A stretch of 64,000 nt of DNA. It comes from Chondrus crispus (lineage: Eukaryota > Rhodophyta > Florideophyceae > Gigartinales > Gigartinaceae). Made by a program: the position numbers and the translations under genes. Positions 55,234-64,000 of this stretch are shown here, piece by piece. The notes below the pieces were generated by a model. It searched no databases, was not told the DNA's origin, and worked only from the letters and a program-made list of their open reading frames with translations. The stretch is taken from the NCBI RefSeq assembly GCF_000350225.1, contig NW_005179041.1, positions 62,001 to 126,000 on the forward strand, read 5' to 3'. How positions within the stretch are numbered: the stretch's first letter is position 1; the number at the start of each line of letters is the position of its first letter.

Positions 55234-56199
55234 ATGTCATTGCCCGACGCGGCGCGTTCCGCAACCGTCGCATGGCTCTACCTGACGTCTTGCGGCCCGC
55301 CGCTGTCGCGCCCCCCTCGCGCCCCGCAACCGAGGCGCCCATCGTTTGCGAACCGCCTGCTCACCTTTGTGCGCTCCCGATCGCGTCTTTCTCGCCCACC
55401 GCGCGCCGCCCCGAAGCCCGAAATCACGGACGAGGAGTGGCGCCAACTTATTCTGGAGTTTGAGCAACGCGCCGATGACAAGTATGATCCAGAGGCCATC
55501 CCGCCCGCGGGCAGGCTCGGTCGCCTTGACCCGGCCCAGTTTGAGTCACTGTCATACGTCTTCTGCGGCGCTATGACCGCCATCACGACTGTGTTTTGGT
55601 ACCTCGGTCGCATTTTGAGGATGGATTCGGTTTTGTTGCTGTTTTACCCGCTCCCCGCAATGTATGTCGCCTCGAGGTTTGGACTCAGGTTTGCGGATTT
55701 GACCCTGTTGTGCTCCGTCTTTCTTATATTTACCGTCATGGGGCCGCTGTATGCTGGTTTGTACTTTTTGAATACGGGGTTGCTAATACTTACCTATTCC
55801 CGTGCATTGTGGTATCGATGGGGCTGGAAATTGACGTTGCTTGGAGGGGGTCTCGCCAAAGGTGTCGGTCTTGCGTTGCAGCTGGCCTGGATTAGTGTCA
55901 TTTTAAGGTACAATGCGTGGAAGGCCGCCGCAATACAAGTTACCGCCATGCTGACTTTCATGGGCAACATTGCTAACAAGGTCCTTGGGAGGGTGGTCTT
56001 TGGCGAGCCGGGTATGTCTGCAGTGCAAGCTGGCCTATCTGTCGTTGTTGTCCTGCACTCGTTTTATCACGTCTTTTTCACACTGTTGTTTATGTCGATA
56101 CTGCTTACCAGGCTCAGAGCACACCTTGTCAGGGAGCCGCCAGATGTACCCGGTGTGGAATGGTTGTTGAAAAGAGCAACCCGCAGCAAGACTAGCTAG
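55234..56199 (+). CDS. DUF2232 family membrane protein, probably plastid-targeted
   Basis: 321 residues. After an Arg/Ser/Pro-rich N-terminus of about 90 residues, fitting a transit peptide, and an acidic EITDEEWRQLILEFEQRAD, there are about seven hydrophobic segments. They include LSYVFCGAMTAITTVFWYLG, VLLLFYPLPAMYVASRFGLR and LLCSVFLIFTVMGPLYAGLY, followed by RALWYRWGWKLTLLGGGLAK. The FPLPA...RxG and RWGW patterns are typical of DUF2232 (YybS-like) proteins of cyanobacteria and plastids. The biochemical role is unknown. Another upstream frame (from 55170) also looks transit-peptide-like, so the N-terminus may contain a frameshift or a different start. Intact host gene. Confidence 0.8.
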   Translation: MSLPDAARSATVAWLYLTSCGPPLSRPPRAPQPRRPSFANRLLTFVRSRSRLSRPPRAAPKPEITDEEWRQLILEFEQRADDKYDPEAIPPAGRLGRLDPAQFESLSYVFCGAMTAITTVFWYLGRILRMDSVLLLFYPLPAMYVASRFGLRFADLTLLCSVFLIFTVMGPLYAGLYFLNTGLLILTYSRALWYRWGWKLTLLGGGLAKGVGLALQLAWISVILRYNAWKAAAIQVTAMLTFMGNIANKVLGRVVFGEPGMSAVQAGLSVVVVLHSFYHVFFTLLFMSILLTRLRAHLVREPPDVPGVEWLLKRATRSKTS

Positions 56200-56594
56200 A
56201 TACCCGCAATGCCTTCAATGCCCATCAGTTTAATGTGGACATCAATAGACCTTTAGACAAAATACCGGGACGCAACACTACGAGCAGGTCGATTGTTAAT
56301 TGGGGTGCCCGGTTAACAATCGACACTGTGCATGCATAGTACAGTAGACCTTTCACTCAGTTTTCGGCTTTCTGTGTAAACACGAAACTTCATGTTCAGT
56401 AATAGGTCTCCAACGCAAGTGCCGGGGAAATGCGCAGAACAGGGGCGACTGCGGGATGTCTCGGTCGTTTTGTTGGTGATCCGAAACACGCTGTAATGAA
56501 CAGCAACAGCAAACTCAACGGCCTCTACAGTAATGCGCCAAAATCAATTGCAAAAATGATACTTTTACCCAGTTACAGTATCCTTCCGCTGCCC
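56200..56594. other. Intergenic, with inverted repeat
   Basis: Perfect inverted repeat TCGATTGTTAA / TTAACAATCGA around a 13-base spacer near 56289-56323. It may be the remnant of a terminal structure of the adjacent PIF/Harbinger element, but no partner was found on its other side. Confidence 0.4.
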
Positions 56595-57874
56595 CTACAT
56601 GCTTTCGCTGTGCTCCCGTCCAAACAGCTCCCGAACACCTTCCGCACGAAACCGTCGTTCCACGAAGTCCGCTCGTTTCTGACGATAGCGCTTCTGTATC
56701 CGTCGACGCCGTTCCAATTGCGAGTTCCCAATATGATACCATCTACTAGTTAGCTGCCGATATAAAATCATGTCGTCATCACGAAGCAGCTTCCACCGTA
56801 TGTGAAAATTGGTCAGACCCAGACACAGACGAAAAATTGAGTCATAGTTTGATTCTGACCACTTCCACTTAGACCCCAGCACATTTCAAAGCACACATAG
56901 ACGCCCAAAATAATTCTCTACCAGAATACGGTCACTCGATATGAACTTGTTCGTCGACACGTCCGCAGGTGACAAAAATGCACCTTGAGGTTTACGCTTG
57001 GGGTGAATTATTCGGCAAAACTCACCAGCCCCTTGGTAGCCTTTATCCGCCAGAATAGCCCATTCATTAGGATATCTCTCTGCCAGCGGCCCGTTGTCCA
57101 CGATTTCCAATTCATCAGTCTTCTTGCGCTTGGTGCGCCGATGAAACCACAGCATTTTTTGAAATATAACGAGATCCGAAACCGACCCTGGCTCATGCAT
57201 GCTGGAACCCACAGCAAACCCATTTGGCGTGACTGACACTTCGACTTTGTATCCGTATAACTTGTGTTTTCCACTGTAGTACCGCTTTCCCTCTTCTACA
57301 GTACCGAATAGCCTGAAGGCAGGCTGAAATGTGACATCCGTCGCGTAGCTTGCCATGGGGTAGTTTTTAAAAACGTGCCCATTCGCTTGTAGTTCTTTCA
57401 TTGACCATCTCTTTGTCTGGTTTGTGACGTAGTGATCATAAACAGCTTCAGATAGAAGCTGTATGAACTTAAGCACCATCCTCTCAAAAGCAGACGTTTT
57501 CTGGCCAAAAATTCTTGCCAAAAGTCCCAAGTACCCCCATGCTTGAGAACTGCTAGAGTCATAAACAGTACATCCTTAGGTGTCTGCGCGCACTTTCGCC
57601 CTCGGCCAACATTGTAGTTCTCCAGCACCAGCCTTTCAAACGCAGCCCAAATTCCAATGAATTGGGTCGGGTTGAAATTTTTCATCTCAACAATGGCCTT
57701 CGCACCTCCTTGATCGTAGAAGCGGTCGAAAATGGGGTCATCTGTCCCGTTATCCTCGTCACTGTCGTTCGGGCGGTCATTTTCGAACAGTTCCAGCTCA
57801 TTTTGGCGATCTATAGAGGCGGCGGAGAGCAGATGCAGAGCTTGTGCTGCATCATGGGACGAGAAGCAAGCCAT
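56595..57874 (-). pseudogene. PIF/Harbinger transposase (DDE_Tnp_4-like), copy 1
   Basis: From the ATG at 57874: an N-terminal helical region (PKDVLFMTLAVLKHGGTWDF), then a frameshift near 57520, then the catalytic core: YATDVTFQ (first Asp), YYSGKHKLYGYKVEVSV, GPLAERYP, ILADKGYQGAGEF (second Asp) and SSDRILVENYFGR (Glu). An in-frame TGA at 56886-56888 separates the core from the C-terminal tail (WSESNYDSIFRLCLGLTNFH), which is homologous to that of copy 2 at 61922. It is about 430 codons in all, the normal length for this superfamily. Element ends not located. Confidence 0.85.
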
Positions 57875-58625
57875 ACTGCTTCGTCTGGCAATGACGGGGA
57901 GCGTGACACGGAAATAAAAGGGGGGATTAGAGCACGAAATGAGCGGTCCAAGTTGACAGCGGGGACGGGAGAGGAGACAGAGAAGGGAAGGGCACCACCG
58001 GGAAGAGAAGGGGAAGGAGGCCGAAACGGGAAGTTGCCTTTGAGGAGTGAAGCGGCGGGGGTGTGGGGCAGGAGCTGGCAGGGGGGTGGGAGGTTGGGGT
58101 GTGGAGATGGCGAGGTGTGGGAAGGGATTGGGAGAGATGTGGAAGTGGGGCTGTCAAGGTGTGGAAGACGAGGTAGAAGTGCGCTGTAGGAGGGCGGGAG
58201 AATCGCATGTTCAGAATTTTAGAAACGCGTTGAGTTCTTGCATTGCGATGTGGCCCACTCGTTTGTCGAATGACTTGGGCATTACGATTTCACATGCCGC
58301 GCTTTCACATTCACTCGAAGTCGAGGAATGGACCACGTATCGTCGATTGGTGGGTTTGTTGTCCAGAATGCCAACCATATTTACAGTTAGTGTGGTTTTT
58401 ATGTATTAATTGATCATATATCAAAAATGATTGTCTTCTCAGCAATTAATTGGCTCTTTTGGCTGTGCGGGGGAATTTGCGTGAATGGTCTAATGAGCGT
58501 GGTCTTGTAAAAATTAATCTAATTGCAAAATGACACTGTATCTTGTCAGAACACGGACCTGCAGAGTAAAGATCGGCATTTTGATCAAACACCGACATAT
58601 ATTTGGCAGAAGACACAATGCAGTA
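57875..58625. other. Spacer between PIF/Harbinger copy 1 and the pogo element
   Basis: Purine-rich on the plus strand up to 58200 (probable 5' flank of the minus-strand transposase), then AT-rich. No gene. Confidence 0.4.
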
Positions 58626-58936
58626 CAGTACCTTCGCGATAACTGCAATCCCCTATACTGTACTGTATGTGCAACTCCTCGATAAATGAAACGCCAACTG
58701 CGGAACCATCTCCGTAGTAGCTAAAACATTATAAAAATATAGGACCGTTTCAGATTCGATGACTGCAACAGCCCTAAGAAATGTCCAGAGCTTCAATTTG
58801 GCCCAAATATGTTCCAACCGTTACTTATCCAGTTAGAACCGTTGCAAAAAGTGTCCGTTTCCATGATCGGCAGAAGTAAACAACCAAACACAGCTATTGT
58901 TTCAATTTATAGACCTCCGAAACTGTCGCAGAATGT

Positions 58937-61608
58937 GTGCAAGTTGCCCCTCATTCGCCCAAGCCCCTCCACAGTGTGGAGTCCGCAAATCAGCAATACT
59001 GTCCCCTTTTCCACTACTGCCCTATAATGGTTGTCATTTCGTTGACCCTCGCCCCAAAAAAAATTTGTGAGCATGTGACGCTTCAAAAAAACCAAGGTGA
59101 TACAATGACTTTGCAGAAAATTTCGAAATGGGCGCAGGAAAAATTTAAGCTGACCCAGCTTCAAAGCCGAGAAACCATTTCGCGAACTTTAAAGAACTCC
59201 GCCAATTTATTAACAGGTCAAAACCACGAAATGGCAAAAACATTCGAATTAGGCAGGGAAAAAACCATGCCCTAGAGACAGCATTGTTTGGTTGGGTGAT
59301 AAGTCAGCAAGAAAGGAGGGTCAATATAAGTGGCGATATGATTTGCTCAAAAGCTTGCAGGATTCAAGATCAGGCGAATCAGAGGGTTAAAGATGCGGAA
59401 AATCCGAATTAAAATTTTCTGTGGGATGGCTAAACAATTTCAAATCTCGATGGGGACTGCGCATTTTCCGATCTCATGGGGAAAGCGGGGACGCTGATAT
59501 GGCAGCCGTACTTCGTGATTTACCGAAAATCAAGAAAAGACTGGAAAATTACGATACTAAAGACATTTTTAATGCGGAAGAATGCGGACTTTTATTAAAA
59601 TGGCTCCAGATAAAACAGTTGAGACTGAACGGCTACCAGGTCGTAAAAAGGCGAAGGACCGAATTACTTCATTATTTTGTTGCAATGCTGATGGCAGTGA
59701 AAAATACGAGATGATGGCAATATGGCGTTCTTTTCGTCCTCGAGTATTTAAAAAGAAGACCAGACAGGAGCTAGGATTTGATTTCCACGCCAATAAAAAG
59801 GCATGGATGACGACGGCTTTATTTTTTAGTTGGCTGAAGCGGTTCAATGGATATTTCGGGAATAAGGAAGGCCGCAAAGTTGCTCTTTTGATTGGCAATT
59901 GCAGCGCCCATGGATCAGGTGACTATTTACCTGCTCTATCGAACGTTGATGTTATTTTTCTCCCGCCGCACACAACTTCGAAGCTCCAACCACTAGACGC
60001 CGGGATAATTGCTGCCTTAAAACTAAGATATCGACAACTCCCAATGGATCGGGCGATGGATTTAATTGATGAGAATGTCCGAAACATTTACAATGTGAAT
60101 GTTTTGGTTGCCATGAAGTGAATAAAGTCCATTTGGACGGACTTGGACAGTTCTATTATAAGCAATTTGCAGGAAACTGTGGTATCACAGCGCAGATTTG
60201 TAATTTGTACAGCACCCGCCGCCGCGGGTGCCTTACAGGCGGGCGACTACACGTGGGCATTACAGGCGGATGGACGACACGTGTGCCTTACAGGCGGACG
60301 AACTACACGGGGGCATTACAGGCCGATGACGTACTGTATACAGTACAGCCCGGAGGTTGTATATGACAAGGTACAGTAGTAATGGCATAGTACAGTGCAT
60401 TGCACCATAGAGTACAGTAGTACAGTAGGACGGACAATGTCCAAGACCCCGCGACCTCGCTTATTTAAGCGACGGCGCCGGGCAATGACAGTAAACAGTC
60501 AAGGATCTTTTGGGAGCGGATTTCCTTCGACGGTGCGACACCGCGGGTCAAGACAAGCCTCTGACTTAGGCGACATTGTCGGCATCTGTCTTGCGACATT
60601 TCCATGGCTTCTATTGCCTTTACTTTACCTATTCCGTTCCTCCGTCCGTGCGACTACGCGGGTTAGGACTAGCTAGTCCTAGCCTCTAACGTCGGCGTGT
60701 TACTGTCGCTCGACGTTTCAATTGTTTTCCTTTTTACTCTGTCGTTGCGACCACGCGGGCTAAGACTGGCCTCTAGCCTGGGCGTATTACTGTCGCACGA
60801 CCTATTTCTCTCTTCCTGTATTGTGACAATTGTCAAGTCGCGGGCTACGACAAGCCTCTAGCCTTGGCGGCACTATTGACATCTGTCCCGCTCGTTCCCT
60901 CTAGGAGTTTCCGCTACTCGGCGCTCCGCCCGTGTCTGACACTAGTCTTTAGGCTCGGGTTCCCCCCTGTTTTGTGTGTTGTTACACCACCCCTTCCAGT
61001 GCTGGTCCCATTCCGGGTCCGCACTTCGACCAGTACGTCGTGCTTTTACAGTCGGCCGACGTACCTCCCCTTTGCTCTACCACAGTCCCGATCTACCGCG
61101 GGACACCCCCTATTGGTTGTTACCTCTTCCTCGAGCTAGCTCATAGCTGGCGACCGCCACTATACTACAGAAACATACTGGTTTACTGGGGATAGGGGGT
61201 GCATCGATGGGTGGATTGGCAGTTCAAAAAATTCCATTCTATGGAGAGGAAGCATTGGCAGAGCAAGTTGAAAGTTTAGTGCCGCTGCGTACAAGGATGA
61301 GTGTTGCCGAACTATTGAATCCAATTGGCGAGGATGACTGTGTACAGTATTTTACAGAAGAAGCAATGGTCGATACGCTGGTTATGGAGGAAGTTATGGA
61401 GGATAGGGAGGAAGGCGAGTCTGACGATGAGGTAGTACTTCCGTTCATGAAGGAGCAGCTTCGTGCTTTGGCTCTTACCAAGCCCATTTGCCTAGCGAAT
61501 AGTGCAGCAAGTGGCGTGTTGAGTGGGTTACAGAATATTCAGGCTTGGATTAGGCGACAGATGGTCAACGGCCAAAGGCAGTCGAAAATAGATCTGTTTT
61601 TTAAGTAA
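58937..61608 (+). pseudogene. pogo/CENP-B-like transposase, broken
   Basis: N-terminal helix-turn-helix piece (KKICEHVTLQKN, ISKWAQEKFKLTQ, TISRTLKNS, to about 59270), then a frameshift into ETALFGWVISQQERRVNIS (the CENP-B-type second domain). A WLNNFKSRWGLR piece follows from 59421, then a further shift near 59590 into the DDE_1 core (RITSLFCCNADGSEKYEMMA, ALLIGNCSAHGSGD, VIFLPPHTTSKLQPLDAG). The Asp expected in LLxDNxxAH is Gly here, so the active site is destroyed. An in-frame TGA at 60119-60121 sits where Trp is expected. The C-terminal tail at 61207-61608 ends RQSKIDLFFK, the usual pogo ending, after the nested insertion. Confidence 0.85.
60200..61200 (+). repeat. Repeat-rich LTR-like insertion inside the pogo element
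   Basis: Begins with four tandem ~28-bp units (TTACAGGC at 60233, 60260, 60288 and 60316), some with ACACGTG. Next comes GGACAATGTCC (60432-60442) and four diverged copies of a GCGGGYYA.GAC...CCTCTARC motif at 60543, 60658, 60755 and 60840. The order CACGTG cluster, TACTGTAC-rich stretch, GGACA..TGTCC hairpin, C/T-rich tail is the same as in repeats A and B at 41-42.7 kb. Boundaries approximate. Confidence 0.55.
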
Positions 61609-61746
61609 ACGTTTTGAGGTTTCGGATTTTGGAATCCTATTGGATGTATGCTAGGGTCTATCATAAGGCCTGTTAACTGAAACCACGCAGTAACTGCAAC
61701 AGAGGGGGGTCTCCCCAGGTGTTGCAGTTATCGCGAGGGTACTGTA

Positions 61747-61921
61747 TAACCACGTTGGTGAATGTAAAGCCCGCCCTTTTTCGAATACTTGCAGATACTT
61801 TACCAAACGCAAGGCCGCGCAAAAGCTGGTAAGGTGCTATGTTCGCATTTCGAAGACAGCACTTGCGCCGCACCTCTGCAACGCCATTTCAGGGCTCTGG
61901 TCGACACTTCTCTCAACAAAT
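61747..61921. other. 5' flank of PIF/Harbinger copy 2
   Basis: 175 bp between the pogo right TA and the second Harbinger transposase start; too short to say more. Confidence 0.3.
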
Positions 61922-63209
61922 ATGACGACCACAGGCCTTACCGCAAACGACGCAGCTGCTGCCCTTCAAATTCTTGCCGACGCAGCTATTCAGCGCGACA
62001 CCGCGCTTTCTGTGTTCCAAGATACCTCGATCGCCCCCGAATCAGATGATGAGACTGACTCCCCGTGTCCAATTTTCAACGCCTTCTACCGGTCCGGTGG
62101 GTCGCGCTCTATATCGGACATGATCAACTTTAGTCCGCAGGAGTTCAAATACATTTGGGACTCGCTTGTTGCCCACGTCACTACCAATTGGAACTTTGGT
62201 CGAAGTCGCAAGTCCACTCAACGCCCTAAGGATGTTTTGTTCATGTTACTCACAGTCATGAAGCATGGAGCACAATGGGACTTTTTGGGACAAATGTTCA
62301 AAATCAAGCGACCCACGTTCAAGAAGCTTGCTACAGGGTACCTCGAAGTGGTATGGGAGGAACTTTTTACCGTTCTGGCGGTGAAAGCAGAGGAGAAGTT
62401 CTTGATGAAAAAACTGATGGAACAAAACAGTGTTTTCTCCAACTTCAAGTATGCGCGTTACGCCACGGACGTGACCTTCCACCAGACGAACCGTCCCACG
62501 GGAAACCACCAAGAGGCGAAAGGCTACTACAGTGGGAAGCACAAATTACATGGGTACAAAACGGAAGTTTCTGTCCTGCCGAATGGGCTGGCAATTGGAT
62601 GCTCTGAACACCATCCTGGTGCCGTGGCTAATATTGGAATTTTGTACAGAAACAATTCGTTTCACTCTGCTGCTCTGCGCAAGTCTCAGGAAGAAAGGCA
62701 TGGACCGGACACGGGAATTTTGGGTGACACATTTCGTCGGCATTGGGCGGTGTCAACAGAAAAGGGATACCAAGGAGCTGAAGAGTACGTCCGTGTAGTC
62801 CTCCCTAGAAAAAATACAGCACATAGGATGATGCTGGTAGAAGAGGTTGCGGTTTAATGGTGATGTGGCGTCTGACCGTAATATTGTAGAGAAGTACTTT
62901 GGACGTATGTGCAGCTTGTCGGAAGTTCTTTCCCACAACTATCGATGGAATGAAGGGAGCTACGACAAGAATTTCCACTATTGTCTGGCGCTCACTAACT
63001 ATCACGTTAGGTTGAACCCAATACGTGGCGATGATAACGAGTTTTACCAGACAGTAAGGACTAAGCTTTACACAATTGGAGAGGAAGGAATTCGAAAGCG
63101 GCGAAGAGCACAAGAACGCTACACGAAGGGGCGCCGACAGCGGATGGATGTGCGTTTCAGGAACATGAACGGTTCCGATGAGGAAAACGAGGCGCCATTT
63201 GGCGCGTAG
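61922..63209 (+). pseudogene. PIF/Harbinger transposase (DDE_Tnp_4-like), copy 2
   Basis: Start ATG at 61922. N-terminal DUF-like helical region with PKDVLFMLLTVMKHGAQWDF, then the core YATDVTFHQ, GYYSGKHKLHGYKTEVSVLP, and VSTEKGYQGAEEY, where the second catalytic Asp (ADKGYQG in copy 1) is replaced by Glu. One frameshift near 62838 then leads into SDRNIVEKYFGRM with the catalytic Glu and the C-terminal RKRRRAQERYTKGRRQR. It is clearly diverged from copy 1 throughout, so the two are separate old insertions of one family in opposite orientation rather than a recent duplication. Confidence 0.85.
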
Positions 63210-63400
63210 TATGTGGGTTTCAATAAAGATCGAGACCTCACGTTGTCAGTGAGCGCTTTGACTTCCAGGATGTTTTTCAGAATACGGTTCAAAAAAATAT
63301 TGATTGCAGAGAGGTGCAAGGGAGATGCCTTTTCCCATTAACGCCGAATTTTGGTTAGATTAGCGATCTTTGACTGATTAACGGATAACTGAACGGAGGA

Positions 63401-63948
63401 TGTAGTGGTGGCAATAATTGTACAGCACCTCCAAAATTGCACATTGTCAGCCAATGAAACAATTTCGCACCATTCAGTGCCTCACTCCCACATGCCTTTT
63501 CCACGCTGAAAACGAATCAGAAATCCGTTTTGAAGATACTTTAAAACGCGGTAGAGGTAGGTGGGAATCGGGGACGTAGATAGCTCGCGTGATACCGTCG
63601 TGGGACGGGGACCGGCGCGAGGCTACGCCTCCGATTCCAGAAACTCAGGTTGTGGACCCAAGCCTTCGTGGTCGTTTACTTAGGGTCGGACGTCGGCTAT
63701 ATACTAGCTGACGTCCGAGCTATAATTAATTAAACTAAAAATACTACATTATACGGCGGCGGTGGCCCGAGAAAACCCTCTTGGTTAGGGGGTATGACAC
63801 CCATTACACGTAGGGATTGACACTTGTACATAGGGTCCTTGATGTCCGGTTACACGTGGCGACTGGTACAAGTGTACCACGGAGAAGGGGTCGCGCTGGC
63901 CGGGGACAGGTGTCCCGAGCAAAAGATGAGGTGTGGCAGTGCACTACA
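63401..63948 (-). repeat. Probable solo LTR related to the gypsy LTR
   Basis: On the minus strand it starts TGTAGTGCACTGCCACACC, close to the start of the 37804-38743 LTR (TGTAGTGCAATACGCACC), and may end GCCACCACTACA. It has GGACAGGTGTCC (63904-63915), an ACACGTG, and a TATA-like AGTATATAGCC followed by AT-rich DNA. No 5-bp target duplication is visible, so the ends are tentative. It has no internal retroelement genes. Confidence 0.45.
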
Positions 63949-64000
63949 CGTCACTCAGGTATATGCAAGCTTAATTAGTGTATACTCTGTGTTCTCTGGA
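63949..64000. other. Window end, nothing identifiable
   Basis: 52 bp of AT-rich sequence outside the LTR-like repeat. Confidence 0.3.

Larger units (their letters stand above)
58626..61744 (+). mobile_element. pogo-type (Tc1/mariner superfamily) element
   Basis: Ends: CAGTACCTTCGCGATAACTG on the left and, on the minus strand, CAGTACCCTCGCGATAACTG on the right, differing at one base and each bordered by TA (58624-58625 and 61745-61746). The transposase lies on the plus strand, with a nested repetitive insertion of about 1 kb (about 60200-61200) between its core and its C-terminal tail. Confidence 0.9.

Noticed and set aside
1-64000. tRNA, rRNA or snRNA genes
   Set aside because: I looked for T-loop and box motifs by eye and found no convincing cloverleaf; a covariance-model scan would be needed to exclude them.

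Overview
The window is nuclear DNA from a eukaryote. The protein-coding genes are intronless or nearly so. They include a CHY/CTCHY zinc-finger protein, a bZIP factor, an AGC kinase, a secreted Cys-rich protein and a plastid-type DUF2232 membrane protein with a transit-peptide-like N-terminus. These sit as a GC-rich island in a sea of AT-richer, decaying transposons. This fits a compact, intron-poor, transposon-loaded alga; a florideophyte red alga such as Chondrus is my best guess, but that is inference. There is one assembly gap (10 N at 50201-50210).

Layout. 1-8.4 kb: one copy (E1) of a multigene CACTA-like element, carrying 'alpha' (+), a transposase (-) and 'beta' (+), followed by a truncated METTL17/Rsm22-like host gene (8.47-8.86 kb). 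9-13.3 kb: no identifiable gene. 13.3-38.7 kb: one Ty3/gypsy chromovirus on the minus strand, cut in two at the reverse transcriptase YVDD motif by a 17,607-bp CACTA-like transposon (E2, 15966-33572). E2 has CACTACGA... termini and a TA duplication. It carries a 219-bp tandem repeat array, a Transposase_21/DUF4218-like transposase, pieces of captured host genes (PRA1, a plastid DnaJ-type zinc-finger protein, an EGY-like protease N-terminus) and three unknown genes: gamma, beta and alpha. Alpha, beta and the transposase all have homologues in E1, so they form a shared but re-ordered gene cassette. 39.3-43.3 kb: a broken Myb/SANT-like ORF and a Tc1/mariner element with ~185-bp inverted repeats, itself split by two related LTR-like insertions. 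44-56.2 kb: the host gene island. 56.6-63.2 kb: a PIF/Harbinger transposase, a pogo element (58626-61744) with its own nested repeat, and a second PIF/Harbinger transposase. 63.4-63.95 kb: a probable solo LTR.

How it fits together. At least four rounds of nested insertion are legible. Almost every transposon gene is broken by single in-frame stops. Nearly all of these can be explained as C-to-T or G-to-A transitions, with a few indels added. The most interesting object is E2: a very large CACTA-like element with a cassette of unrecognised accessory genes, captured host sequence and a striking enrichment of the palindrome GCGGCCGC.
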